Positions 49,563 through 58,584 of a stretch of DNA of 64,000 nucleotides are shown piece after piece; positions within the stretch are counted from its first letter, which is position 1; every line of letters begins with the position of its first letter. Location: assembly GCF_017875235.1 (NCBI RefSeq), contig NZ_JAGGMI010000001.1:496001-560000 (forward strand), written 5' to 3'. This DNA comes from Asticcacaulis solisilvae (GTDB lineage Bacteria > Pseudomonadota > Alphaproteobacteria > Caulobacterales > Caulobacteraceae). Under the pieces are notes generated by a model. The model saw nothing but the letters and a program-made list of their open reading frames with translations, was not told the origin of the DNA and ran no database searches. The position numbers and the translations under genes are program-made.

Positions 49563-50446
49563 CGCTTGCCGATCACCGCCCGGCGGCGAATGAGGTACAC
49601 AACCAGCAGGGCGGTCAGTGACGAGGCCAGGTAAATCCCTCCTGTGATCAGCATGTCCGGATTCACCCGGTCGAGCCACTTGCACAGGAAGGTGCTGATC
49701 AGCGTCACCGGCACGCCGATCAGGACGAACAGGGCGCCAATATTGATGTCGGCTTCGGGGTGGATGCCGCGCAGCGCCAACCAGGCCGTCTGGGCCGGCG
49801 ATAGGGCTTCGTCAAAACGGATATCACAGACCTCATCGATGATCTCGTTGAGGATATGGTACTTCGCAACCGCTTCAGCGCTGAAGGCGACTTTCAGATA
49901 AGGGCCGTTGCCATCGGGCGCGTCAAAGCGGCTGGCGGTGATGCGCGGGCGGATGCGCAGGTTGAGCGCGAAGATCCCGGTCCTGGGGTGGCTGATCTGG
50001 ACACGATAGGTGCGGTCGGGCGAGAATTCCTTAGGATACACATAGACCGCGTTTTGCACATAGATCAGTGCCCGGCCTTGCGCCTCAGCCTCGTTCAGGT
50101 CAACAACCAGGTATTTATTGGCGTGGCCGCGGTTGAACCTGTCGGCGACCAGCCGCGACACGTCAAGCTTGCCGATGGTGTCGACGCCATCGGCCTGAAG
50201 ACGGCCCTGCGGTGTCGCCAGCGCCGGAAAAAAGGGGCCCGGTCCCTTGAGCTTGCGACCCGGCACAGGATCGACGGCGACGTAAGGGCGCACAGGAATG
50301 ATGAGGCAGGCCAGGATCACGGTCAGCGCCACAGCGACGACGGCGCAGAGGATCGTCACGGCTGCGCTGTAGGCGCCGTTGGCGATCAACGGATCGATGG
50401 CCAGGCCGGCCGCGGCTTCGATCAAGGACGTCAGGCGTGTGGTCAT
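49559..50446 (-). CDS. Membrane protein of unknown function
   Basis: 295 residues. One helix near 28-52 at the N-terminus, a soluble beta-rich middle of about 150 residues (KYLVVDLNEAEAQGRALIYV, FSPDRTYRVQISHPRTGIFAL), and two helices near 235-255 and 267-287 before a basic end. No domain was recognised. The middle region between membrane segments could be a sensor or scaffold. ATG 50446 is supported by GGGAGGGG upstream; a more distant in-frame ATG lacks one. It lies back to back with a hybrid kinase gene (195 bp apart) and overlaps the stop of the convergent small membrane protein. Confidence 0.7.
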   Translation of the reverse strand: MTTRLTSLIEAAAGLAIDPLIANGAYSAAVTILCAVVAVALTVILACLIIPVRPYVAVDPVPGRKLKGPGPFFPALATPQGRLQADGVDTIGKLDVSRLVADRFNRGHANKYLVVDLNEAEAQGRALIYVQNAVYVYPKEFSPDRTYRVQISHPRTGIFALNLRIRPRITASRFDAPDGNGPYLKVAFSAEAVAKYHILNEIIDEVCDIRFDEALSPAQTAWLALRGIHPEADINIGALFVLIGVPVTLISTFLCKWLDRVNPDMLITGGIYLASSLTALLVVYLIRRRAVIGKR

Positions 50447-50641
50447 GGTCCCCTCCCACGGCACGCATTGAAGAACAGCCGCCGGAATTGTCAATGGTAA
50501 ACAAATAACAAACGGAATTCATGCGTTCCGGGCAGCATGTAACCGATAATTGCGACACTAATCATTTGCTAAATATTCAATGTTATCACCGAGGTAAGCC
50601 CTTATGCCAGAAGGCATTGCCGCTTAGCCGAGCAGGATCAT

Positions 50642-52945
50642 TTGTACACGCGTTCACCCCGGACCACGGAAGCGAAAAAATCGCCCTCCGTCTCGCCAAT
50701 GTCAGACGGCCTCTGTCCCGCGCCATCGCGTCCGGCCGGCGGCTGGTTGCACTACAGCCATCTCAGGGTCGAAGCGGTCATCTTCATGCTGCTGGCGCTG
50801 ACCTTCGCGGCCGTGCTGGGCCAGGGCGCCGTTACCAATAAAGAGCTGATCTTTACCCCCAAGGACGGCCGCGTTCCGACCCAGGTCTTCTATCCCTACA
50901 CCTACGCCGACGACGGCGAAAACGGCAAGACGGACATCAAGACGGATATGCAGCGCCCGCTGAAATGGGGTTGCGACCTGAAGCCCGGCGCGCCCTACCC
51001 CTTCTGCGGCTACGGGATGAGCCTGGTTCAGAACGGCAAGGGCAAGGACCTGTCTTATGCCCAGAAGCTCCATATACGCATGACCTATGCCGGCGTCGGC
51101 GACAGCATGCGGATCGTCGTAAAGACCCGCCTGCCGAAATCGCTGACCGGCAAGGTCGATGACCAGACCATGCCGCTCATGGCCGAGTTCGACGTCGTCA
51201 ACGGCATGAACGAGATCGCGTTGTCGGAAGGCCAGCTCATTCCGGAAACCTGGTGGCTGCAAAGGCACAAGCTGACCAAGGAGAACGTCGATACCGACCT
51301 GTCCGAAGTCCTGGCCGTCGAACTGGTATCGGGCAACAACATCGCCATTGGCCATTTCAATGCCTCTGTCGAACGCATCACCTTCAGCGGCGCCTCGCTG
51401 TCGACGGCCCAATGGTACCTGATCATCCTCGGGGTCTGGCTGGTCCTGACCGGCGGCTTCCTGGTTTTCCGCTTTCTGGACCTGCGCCGCGGCTATGAAG
51501 CCCGCCGCCTGCGCCTGGCCGAGGAAAAGGCCGTGCTGGCCCGCGCCCATGCCGCCGCCGAAGCCGCCAGTGCCGCCAAGTCCCAGTTTCTGGCCAATAT
51601 GAGCCACGAGCTGCGTACGCCCCTGAACGCCATACTGGGTTACGCCCAGTTGCTGAAGGTCAGCACGCTGACCGACCAGCAGATGGCGGCCGTCCGGACG
51701 ATCCATCATTCGGGCGAACACCTGCTGACCATGATCACCGACATCCTGGATATTGCCAAGGTCGAGGCGGGCAAGCTGGAACTGCTGCCCGCCGCCTTCG
51801 ACATCCGGGCCTGCGTCCAGACCGTCGGCCAGATGGTCCGCCTGCGGGCTGAGGAGAAAGGCCTGACCTTCGCGGTGACCATCGCTGCTGATGTGCCTGA
51901 TAACGTCGTCGCCGACCAGAAGCGCGTCCGTCAGGTGCTGATCAACCTTTTGGGTAACGCCATCAAATTCACCACCCATGGCATGGTCAGGCTCGATGTC
52001 TCTGTTGTTGCCTGCGGCGACGGCGCGGCGCGCCTGCGTTTTGACGTCCAGGACACCGGCATCGGCATCCCCGAAGCGCAGATCGGCCGCATCTTCCGCC
52101 CGTTCGAACAGGCCGGCAACGCCATCGACCGCAGCAGTGGCACCGGGCTGGGCCTGGCCATCACACACCAGATCGTCACCATGATGCAGGGCGAAATCAC
52201 CGTCGAAAGCCGGCCCGGCGAAGGCAGCCGCTTCCGCGTCGAAGCCCCCTTCCCGCTTGCCTGCGCCGACGACGGTGACGACGCTTCCCAGACACGCGCA
52301 CCGGTCGCCATCGACGGCGCGCGCTACGACGTCCTGATCGTCGAGGACGTCGAAGCCAACCGCACTTTGCTGAAAACGTCGCTATCGGCCCTGGGCTTCC
52401 GCATCTCCGAAGCGGTCAATGGCTGCGAGGCCATCGAGCGCGCCACCGCGCACCGCCCGGACATTATCCTCATGGACGTGGAAATGCCGGTCATGGGCGG
52501 GCTGGAAGCCGTCACCCGCCTGCGCGCCCGTCCCGCCACCGCCGCCATCCCGGTTATCATCATAACCGCCAACCCGTCGCAGGACGCGGAGGCCGCCGCC
52601 CTGTCGGCGGGCGCCAACCGCCTGCTGGCCAAACCGGTCGATCTCGACCAGCTGACCGCCTGCATCGCGGACCTGCTGTCGGCCGGGGACGCGGACGCAG
52701 TCGCCCCCGCCAGCCAGACCGAGGCCGCCATGGTCGCGCCGCCAGCCGACGTGCTCGACCGCCTGCTGGATCTGGCGCGCGCCGGCAATCTGCGCGCCAT
52801 CCGCAAGGAACTGCCCGGAATTATCGCCATGAGCCCGCAATACGAAGCCTTTGCCGGGCGCCTCGACGCCCTGACCGCCACCTACCAATCACCAGCCGTC
52901 CTGCGGTTGATCGAACAGTACGCCTACCAGAGGACCGCCGCTTAA
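50642..52945 (+). CDS. Hybrid sensor histidine kinase with receiver
   Basis: Inner-membrane kinase of 767 residues. TM1 near 48-66; a periplasmic domain of about 190 residues of unknown family (YTYADDGENGKTDIKTD, KWGCDLKPGAPYPFCGYGM); TM2 near 258-278; a coiled linker; HisKA with the phospho-His in MSHELRTPLNAI near 320-331; HATPase with LINLLGNAIKFT, DTGIGIP and GTGLGLAI; and a receiver with Asp in IILMDVEMPVMGG near 606-618. A short helical tail (about 690-767) may be an Hpt-like or dimer segment but has no clear phospho-His. The best start is TTG 50642 with AGGA four bases upstream; an ATG at 50699 has no site. Operon with the GGDEF-EAL gene 18 bases on. Confidence 0.88.
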   Translation: MYTRSPRTTEAKKSPSVSPMSDGLCPAPSRPAGGWLHYSHLRVEAVIFMLLALTFAAVLGQGAVTNKELIFTPKDGRVPTQVFYPYTYADDGENGKTDIKTDMQRPLKWGCDLKPGAPYPFCGYGMSLVQNGKGKDLSYAQKLHIRMTYAGVGDSMRIVVKTRLPKSLTGKVDDQTMPLMAEFDVVNGMNEIALSEGQLIPETWWLQRHKLTKENVDTDLSEVLAVELVSGNNIAIGHFNASVERITFSGASLSTAQWYLIILGVWLVLTGGFLVFRFLDLRRGYEARRLRLAEEKAVLARAHAAAEAASAAKSQFLANMSHELRTPLNAILGYAQLLKVSTLTDQQMAAVRTIHHSGEHLLTMITDILDIAKVEAGKLELLPAAFDIRACVQTVGQMVRLRAEEKGLTFAVTIAADVPDNVVADQKRVRQVLINLLGNAIKFTTHGMVRLDVSVVACGDGAARLRFDVQDTGIGIPEAQIGRIFRPFEQAGNAIDRSSGTGLGLAITHQIVTMMQGEITVESRPGEGSRFRVEAPFPLACADDGDDASQTRAPVAIDGARYDVLIVEDVEANRTLLKTSLSALGFRISEAVNGCEAIERATAHRPDIILMDVEMPVMGGLEAVTRLRARPATAAIPVIIITANPSQDAEAAALSAGANRLLAKPVDLDQLTACIADLLSAGDADAVAPASQTEAAMVAPPADVLDRLLDLARAGNLRAIRKELPGIIAMSPQYEAFAGRLDALTATYQSPAVLRLIEQYAYQRTAA

Positions 52946-52963
52946 CCGGCGGGGAGTAAAGAC

Positions 52964-55036
52964 ATGACTCAGCAACGCATTCTTGTTGTCGACGACAATC
53001 CGCTCAATCTGGGCGTCCTGGTCGACCATCTCGAAATCCACGGCTACGAAGTCCTCGTTGCTCTGGGTGGCCTGGAAGCGCTTGAACGCATCGGTTACGT
53101 CCAGCCCGACCTCGTCCTGCTCGACATCATGATGCCGGACCTCGACGGCTTCGAGACCTGCAGGCGGCTGAAACAGCAGGACCATATGCGCGACGTCCCG
53201 GTCATCTTCATGACCGCGCTGACCGACGTCGACAGCAAGGTCAAGGCCTTCGGCGCCGGCGGCGTCGACTATGTCTCAAAGCCATTCCAGGTCGAGGAAC
53301 TGCTGGCGCGCGTCCGCACCCACCTGGCCCTGCGCGAAGCGCAGCAGGGGTTGCGCGACTCCGAACTGCGCCACCGCCGCCTGTTCGAAACCGCCGGCGA
53401 CGGCATACTGGTTCTCGACTGCGAAGAGGGCACGGTCCACGACCTGAACAGCCAGTGCGCTCAGATGCTGGACGTCCGTTCATCCGAGGTCCGTGGCCGC
53501 CGCGTGGAAGACGTCGCCATCCTCGAACGCTTAAGCGGCGGCACGGCCATGGTCGATGCGTTGCGCGCCACCGGCCAGATGAAGTGGGAAGAATGGTCAT
53601 GGGAGAAGGCCGACGGCACGGCTGTCAGCGTCGAGGTCGTCGGCACCACCTACCGCGCCGGCACGCGTCTGCTGGCGCAATGCACCTTCCGCGACGTCCT
53701 GGCGCGCAAGGAGGCCGAGGCGCGCGTGCGCTACCTGGCCCTGCACGACGCCCTGACCGGCCTGCCCAACCGCACCCTCCTGCTCGATCGCCTCAACCAG
53801 GCGATGGCGCACGCCCGCCGCGACCAGACCCAGGTCGCCCTGCTGCTGCTCGACCTCGACCATTTCAAGCACATCAATGACAGCCTGGGCCATCTCGTCG
53901 GCGACGGCCTGCTGGAGGAGGTCTCCAGGCGCATCCGCAGCGTGCTGCGTGAAACCGACACCCCGGCGCGCCTCGGCGGCGACGAGTTCGTCATCGCGGC
54001 CTCAGGCCTGACCGACGTCGCCGACGCTGAAGGCCTGGCGCAGCGCATCCTCGAGGTCCTGCAACCCTCCGCAGTCATTCAGGGCCATCACTTGCGCATC
54101 GGCACCAGCATCGGCATCGCGATGTATCCGGGCGACGGCGACAACCCGGCCGCCCTGCTCCAGGCCGCTGACACCGCCATGTATCAGGCCAAGAAGAAGG
54201 GCCGCGGCACTTATCGCCTGTTCACCCGCGACCTCAGCATGGCGGCCGAACGCTGGCACACCCTGTCGAACGACCTGCATGGCGCCTGCGAACGCGGCGA
54301 ATTCGTCCTGCATTACCAACCGCAATATTCGCTCGACAAGTCGCGCATCACCGGTGTCGAAGCCCTGATCCGCTGGCAGCATCCGTCGGAAGGCACGGTC
54401 CCGCCCGGCCTGTTCATTCCGCTTCTGGAAGAACACGGCAAGATGGTCGAGGTTGGCCGCTGGGTGCTGCGCACGGCCTGCGCCCAGAACGTGGCGTGGC
54501 AGACCCAGGGCCTGCCGCCGCTTCGCATGGCCGTCAACCTGTCGGCCCAGCAGTTCTATCGTGGCGACATTATTCGCACGGTGCGCGAGGCGCTGGACGA
54601 TACCGGCCTTAAGCCGGAATGGCTGGAACTGGAGCTGACCGAGAGCCTGACGCTCGACGATACCGAAGCGACCATGCGCATTATGCACGACCTGAAGGCC
54701 ATGGGTGTGAAGCTGTCGCTCGACGACTTCGGCACCGGCTGGTCGTCGCTGAGCTATCTGAAGCGCTTCCCGCTCGACCGCATCAAGATCGACCGCAGCT
54801 TCGTGCGCGACATGATGAACGACAACTCGACGGCCGCGATCGTCCACAGCATCCTCGACCTGGCGCGCCAGCTCGACCTCGATTGCGTCGCCGAAGGCGT
54901 CGAGACCGAGGAACAGCTCGACCACCTGCGCGAGGAACGCTGCCCCGGCATCCAGGGCTTCCTGCTTAGCCGCGCTATTCCCGCCGGCGAGGTCCCGGCC
55001 CTGCTGGGCAAGACGGTTGGCGTGAAAGCGGCTTAG
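52964..55036 (+). CDS. Response regulator with PAS, GGDEF and EAL domains
   Basis: Cyclic-di-GMP turnover protein of 690 residues. Receiver 1-125 (VVDDN, phospho-Asp in LVLLDIMMPD near 52-61, Lys in YVSKPF); PAS about 130-255; diguanylate cyclase 260-425 with intact RLGGDEFV near 335-342 and an I-site RETD five residues before it; phosphodiesterase 430-690 with GVEALIRW near 464-471, loop DDFGTGWSSLSYL near 588-600, KID and AEGVET. All key motifs of both activities are present, so the output direction cannot be read from sequence. Cytoplasmic. It starts 18 bases after the hybrid kinase stop and is its likely partner. Its stop codon lies inside the stem of a strong terminator. Confidence 0.93.
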   Translation: MTQQRILVVDDNPLNLGVLVDHLEIHGYEVLVALGGLEALERIGYVQPDLVLLDIMMPDLDGFETCRRLKQQDHMRDVPVIFMTALTDVDSKVKAFGAGGVDYVSKPFQVEELLARVRTHLALREAQQGLRDSELRHRRLFETAGDGILVLDCEEGTVHDLNSQCAQMLDVRSSEVRGRRVEDVAILERLSGGTAMVDALRATGQMKWEEWSWEKADGTAVSVEVVGTTYRAGTRLLAQCTFRDVLARKEAEARVRYLALHDALTGLPNRTLLLDRLNQAMAHARRDQTQVALLLLDLDHFKHINDSLGHLVGDGLLEEVSRRIRSVLRETDTPARLGGDEFVIAASGLTDVADAEGLAQRILEVLQPSAVIQGHHLRIGTSIGIAMYPGDGDNPAALLQAADTAMYQAKKKGRGTYRLFTRDLSMAAERWHTLSNDLHGACERGEFVLHYQPQYSLDKSRITGVEALIRWQHPSEGTVPPGLFIPLLEEHGKMVEVGRWVLRTACAQNVAWQTQGLPPLRMAVNLSAQQFYRGDIIRTVREALDDTGLKPEWLELELTESLTLDDTEATMRIMHDLKAMGVKLSLDDFGTGWSSLSYLKRFPLDRIKIDRSFVRDMMNDNSTAAIVHSILDLARQLDLDCVAEGVETEEQLDHLREERCPGIQGFLLSRAIPAGEVPALLGKTVGVKAA

Positions 55037-55075
55037 ATCGGTATGATGGAAACATCATGCCGATCTAAGTTTTTG
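55032..55075 (+). terminator. Intrinsic terminator overlapping stop codon
   Basis: A 17-bp stem with one G-U pair (55032-55048 with 55053-55069), a GAAA tetraloop (55049-55052) and five T residues from 55070. The TAG stop of the GGDEF-EAL gene (55034-55036) is part of the 5' arm. Confidence 0.85.
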
Positions 55076-55082
55076 TTTGGTC

Positions 55083-55126
55083 GCGATATTTAGCCAAAAA
55101 CCGCTGCACACTTTTTGGCATATCGC
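55083..55126. repeat. Palindromic intergenic repeat, copy C
   Basis: GCGATAT (55083-55089) and ATATCGC (55120-55126) enclose GCCAAAAA (55093-55100) and TTTTTGGC (55112-55119) with loop CCGCTGCACAC. Compared with copy B the inner stem differs at two paired positions, both still complementary. It lies between convergent genes. Confidence 0.8.
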
Positions 55127-55134
55127 TCGAGAAA

Positions 55135-56613
55135 TCAGACCGCGCAATACTGCCGAATAAAATCCTCATGGGTCGGCATGCCCGCCACCGCGCGGGCAAT
55201 GCCGCCTTTGAGGTTACCCAGCGCCGCCGCCATCTGGTCGCGGCCCATCATCTGGCCGACGGGGTGCCAGCGTTTCGGTTCCAGCCGCTGCCCCAGCATG
55301 ACCTGTACCCAGGAATCGACGCGGAACAGGTCGTCCGGCGCCTGGTAGGCGATGCCGCTTTCGGTGAACAGGGCGATGCGTTCGATAAGCGTGTCCGGAA
55401 GCGTCATCCCGCGCCGGTCGCGCCAGAAGGGCTCTTCGCGCTCATTGAGCGCATAATGCAGGATGACGAAATCGCGCACCTTTTCCAGTTCGTTGCGCGA
55501 CAGGGCATTGTAATGATCGACAAGGGCGTCCGTGATGCCGGCCAGCGGGAACAGCTGGATCAGCCGCGTCACGCCGATCTGGAACAGGTGGATGCTGGTC
55601 GATTCCAGCGGCTCGATAAAGCCGCTCGACAGCCCAAGCGTCACGCAGTTCCTGTTCCACGACTTCAGCCGGCGGCCGGTCTGATAGCGGATCAGGCGCG
55701 GCTCGATCAGGGCCGGGGCGTCAACCAGCGACAACAGGCGGTCGCGCGCCGCATCGTCCGACAGGTAGTCGCTGCAATAGACCAGGCCGTTGCCAACCCG
55801 GTTCTGCAGCGGAATACGCCAGCGCCAGCCGGCATCGTGCGCCGCGGCGCGGGTATAGGGCGTCAATGCCCCGTGAGATTCGGTCTGGACCGCCACGGCC
55901 CGATTGGTCGGCAACCAGCGGCTCCAGTCCTCGTACCCTGTCTTGAGCGTCTTTTCGATCAGCAGGCCGTGGAAGCCGGTGCAGTCGATGAACAGGTCGC
56001 CTGCGATCCTCTCCCCCGATTGCAGCACCAGTTCCGTAATGAAGCCGCTCTCCGGGTCCTGCGCGACGGTTTCTATACGGCCTTCGACACGTTTGACGCC
56101 GGCCTTTTCGCTGATGCCGCGCAGGAACCGGCCGTAAAGTCCGGCATCGAAGTGGTAGGCATAGTTGATCCTGGCGTTTTCGCCGGTCTGGAACTTGCCG
56201 GCTTCGGCCGCCTGGTATTCGAAACCGTATTCGCCGATAGGACCGGCGACGCCTTCCGCGCGTGCCTGGAGCCAGAGGTGGTGGAAGGGCGCCATCCACG
56301 ACGACTTGCCCATCTCGCCAAACGAATGGATATAACGGTCGCCCTTGCGCGCCCAGTCCTCGAAGGCGATGGCCAGCTTGAAGGTACCATTGGTCGCGCG
56401 CAGGAACTCGCGCTCGTCGATACCGAGCAGGTGATGGAAGGTCCGGCAGGTCGGGATGGTCGCCTCGCCGACGCCGACGATGCCGATCTCTTCGGATTCG
56501 ACGAGCGTGATATCGAGCAACGGGCCCAGAAGCTTGCTCAACGCCGCTGCCGCGCACCAGCCGGCCGTCCCGCCGCCGGCAATGACCACCTTCCTTACGG
56601 CCTGTCCGCTCAC
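55135..56613 (-). CDS. Flavin-dependent tryptophan-halogenase-like protein
   Basis: Second halogenase-type flavoenzyme of the window, 492 residues, cytoplasmic. FAD motif VVIAGGGTAGWCAAAAL near 9-25, catalytic-type Lys in TFKLAIAFEDW near 79, GWRWRIPLQNRVGNG near 260-274, and Glu in SGFIEPLEST near 334. The residues needed for halogenation are kept. Start is GTG 56613 with GGGGAA six bases upstream; the frame runs on upstream inside the JmjC gene but has no site there. It is 14 bases after the JmjC gene and last in the SapC-JmjC-halogenase operon behind a TonB receptor, a combination that recurs in Caulobacter and Xanthomonas glycan loci; its natural substrate is not known. Confidence 0.9.
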   Translation of the reverse strand: MSGQAVRKVVIAGGGTAGWCAAAALSKLLGPLLDITLVESEEIGIVGVGEATIPTCRTFHHLLGIDEREFLRATNGTFKLAIAFEDWARKGDRYIHSFGEMGKSSWMAPFHHLWLQARAEGVAGPIGEYGFEYQAAEAGKFQTGENARINYAYHFDAGLYGRFLRGISEKAGVKRVEGRIETVAQDPESGFITELVLQSGERIAGDLFIDCTGFHGLLIEKTLKTGYEDWSRWLPTNRAVAVQTESHGALTPYTRAAAHDAGWRWRIPLQNRVGNGLVYCSDYLSDDAARDRLLSLVDAPALIEPRLIRYQTGRRLKSWNRNCVTLGLSSGFIEPLESTSIHLFQIGVTRLIQLFPLAGITDALVDHYNALSRNELEKVRDFVILHYALNEREEPFWRDRRGMTLPDTLIERIALFTESGIAYQAPDDLFRVDSWVQVMLGQRLEPKRWHPVGQMMGRDQMAAALGNLKGGIARAVAGMPTHEDFIRQYCAV

Positions 56614-56627
56614 GTCGAATTCCCCGG

Positions 56628-57659
56628 TTATCTGTTCAGCTTGTTGAGCAGCATGGCGCGAAGCCTGCGTGCCTTCATGTCGTCGAGTGGCCCCAGCAGG
56701 CCGCGCGCCTGTTCGGGCAGATGCGCCCCGGCCTGACCGGCGGGACCGAAAATATAGTAGTCGAACATGGCCCGCCACGCCTGCTTCTCTGCCTCAGGGC
56801 GGTCGCGCAATGACAGTATGGCGTGCAAAAGCGTGTTCTGTGGCGTGTCCATATAGGCCGGCGCCGTGTTCCACCAGTAGTTCACCAGGATGTTGAAGGC
56901 TTCCAGCGCCTCGACATGGTGCCACCACAGGGCGGGATAGAAGAGCACATCCCCCGGCTCAAGATCCGCGACCTCGGCATTGGCCACGGCGTCGCGAAAA
57001 CGCGGATAGCGGTCATAGTCCGGGTCGCGGAAATCGACCATGCTGACGACCTGGCCGCCTGGCGTCGGATCGAGCGGTCCCGGATAGAGGTTATGGACCT
57101 GCTCCGGCGGGAACAGGGTGAAACGTCTCCGTCCGGCGACGCAGACGGCGATATTGTGCGACATGTCGTGATGCGCCGTCGCCGTGGTCCGGTTGCCGAT
57201 CCAGATGCTGGCCAGATAGGGCTGCGCCGTGAACATCGGGTGGTTCAGGACAAGGCTGTTTTGCGCACGCAAACCTGGAAGATAAAGATCGAGATCGGTT
57301 GAGCCGATATAGAGGGACGGCGCCGCCGGATCGTCGAGGTGCGCCGCCAGTTGATCGAGCACCTCATCGAGCCGGGCGCGCTCCGCCCGGAAGTTCAGCG
57401 CCGTTACGTCATCATTGTAGAAAAAACGCCCCTTGATCTCTGGTTCGCCCGTAAAGGCGGCGACAGGGCGCCCCTGATAGAAGCCCTTGAGATAGGCCAT
57501 GGCCGAGGCCGGCGACGCAAGGCCTTCGCGTACCAACGGCCAGTCACGCGCCACGCCTTTCAGGACGGTAGGCTGCTGCTCGGCCATCAATTGGTCGAAC
57601 GGCACCTGATCCGGTGGCGTGCCGTCAAAAGTCCGCACGGTTCGTGAAGTAAGAGGCAT
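56628..57659 (-). CDS. Cupin-like JmjC-domain oxygenase
   Basis: Cytoplasmic Fe(II)/2-oxoglutarate oxygenase fold of 343 residues. N-terminal segment PTVLKGVARDWPLV typical of cupin_8 proteins. Metal site His-x-Asp in TATAHHDMSHNIAVCVAGR near 158-176 and the distal His in GDVLFYPALWWHHVEAL near 235-251, with FTLFPPEQ between. Family members (FIH/JMJD5-like) hydroxylate protein side chains, but bacterial targets next to SapC and halogenase are untested. Second gene of the SapC-JmjC-halogenase operon (gaps of 17 and 14 bases). It parallels the Asp/Asn hydroxylase next to the other halogenase at 9271-9879. Confidence 0.88.
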   Translation of the reverse strand: MPLTSRTVRTFDGTPPDQVPFDQLMAEQQPTVLKGVARDWPLVREGLASPASAMAYLKGFYQGRPVAAFTGEPEIKGRFFYNDDVTALNFRAERARLDEVLDQLAAHLDDPAAPSLYIGSTDLDLYLPGLRAQNSLVLNHPMFTAQPYLASIWIGNRTTATAHHDMSHNIAVCVAGRRRFTLFPPEQVHNLYPGPLDPTPGGQVVSMVDFRDPDYDRYPRFRDAVANAEVADLEPGDVLFYPALWWHHVEALEAFNILVNYWWNTAPAYMDTPQNTLLHAILSLRDRPEAEKQAWRAMFDYYIFGPAGQAGAHLPEQARGLLGPLDDMKARRLRAMLLNKLNR

Positions 57660-57676
57660 TGAACGACGGTCCGGGA

Positions 57677-58402
57677 CTACAGATTCTGGCGCCGCCTGGC
57701 CTTGAGATCGATCAGCCGCGCCAGGTTGCCCTTCGACAGGAGAGCGCAGTAGGCCAGGGTCAGAAAGCCCGACTGGTTCAGTCTTTGCAGGGTTTCACCG
57801 TCAAGCTGCGACAAGGCCTCCTCGCTGATCGCAAAGAAGTCGGGAAGCGTGTAGCGCGCCGTTTCGTCGAACTGGATATTGATTTCGACCGGCGCCAGCA
57901 GCCCCGCCTCCGCGAAAACGGCGAACATGGCATCGCTGGCCTCGACTCCCGAATGCAGGGTGCGCAGGGTCTCGACGGCGCGCTCGAAGGCCGGCGCGTT
58001 GCCGCCGTGCGGCAGGAACAGCGGATCACCTTCGGTGCGGCTGATGCGCGGATGATCGAGATCGACCATGATCATCGGTTCGCCTCGGCCACCCTGGCCA
58101 TCCTGCTGGCGGAACCCGATGCGGAACGGACCGCGCGCCTGCATGGCGGGAATATACTGGGCATGCCAGCCATTGTCGTCGAGGTAAAGATTTTCGTCCT
58201 TTTCGAACCCCAGCAAAGCGAAGGCCTGGAAAGTGCCGTTTTCCGAGCGGCGGAACAGAATTGGGTATTCGCGTTGCACCTCGGCAAATTCGGTCGGGAC
58301 GACCAGAACCAGATTCACCCGGTCGCCAAGGTCCGGCGCAAAACGCGTGATCAGCCGCAAATCATGGTGCTCGACATTATCCAGCAGAACGACCTGGGTC
58401 AT
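57677..58402 (-). CDS. SapC family protein
   Basis: Cytoplasmic protein of 241 residues of the SapC family (named after a Campylobacter S-layer locus). Landmarks are NLVLVVPTEFAEVQREYPILF near 29-49 (given as VLVVPTEFAEVQREYPILF), FQAFALLGFEKDENLYLDD near 59-77, GPFRIGF, and a C-terminal helical part with LLAPVEINIQF and LNQSGFLTLAYCALLS. The biochemical role is unknown; it is nearly always found beside JmjC-like and halogenase genes and a TonB receptor. AGGA stands eight bases before the ATG. First gene of the operon that follows the receptor after a terminator-containing gap of 182 bp. Confidence 0.88.
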   Translation of the reverse strand: MTQVVLLDNVEHHDLRLITRFAPDLGDRVNLVLVVPTEFAEVQREYPILFRRSENGTFQAFALLGFEKDENLYLDDNGWHAQYIPAMQARGPFRIGFRQQDGQGGRGEPMIMVDLDHPRISRTEGDPLFLPHGGNAPAFERAVETLRTLHSGVEASDAMFAVFAEAGLLAPVEINIQFDETARYTLPDFFAISEEALSQLDGETLQRLNQSGFLTLAYCALLSKGNLARLIDLKARRRQNL

Positions 58403-58524
58403 GCATGTAATCCTTGGGAGTAATACGCCAAAACCCGTACACGGTTTTCGGGTTAAACAACAATCCGAACCACGACGACCATACCTGACGTCATCGCGGC
58501 TCGCGTGTCAAACACGCGGGTAAG

Positions 58525-58551
58525 AAAAAGGCCGCGGTTGAAGCCGCGGCC
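58525..58551 (-). terminator. Intrinsic terminator after TonB receptor
   Basis: GGCCGCGG (58530-58537) and CCGCGGCC (58544-58551) form an 8-bp perfect stem. The minus-strand transcript continues with five T residues (A run 58525-58529). A TTTT also follows on the plus strand, so it can work in both directions. The SapC operon downstream therefore depends on read-through or its own promoter. Confidence 0.75.
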
Positions 58552-58584
58552 TTTTCCCGTTACGGCCAGAGCCGTCACGAAAGA

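Noticed and set aside
51600-52900. Hpt domain at the C-terminus of the hybrid kinase
   Set aside because: The tail after the receiver is helical and of suitable length, but no His in an Hpt-like HxxKG context is visible.
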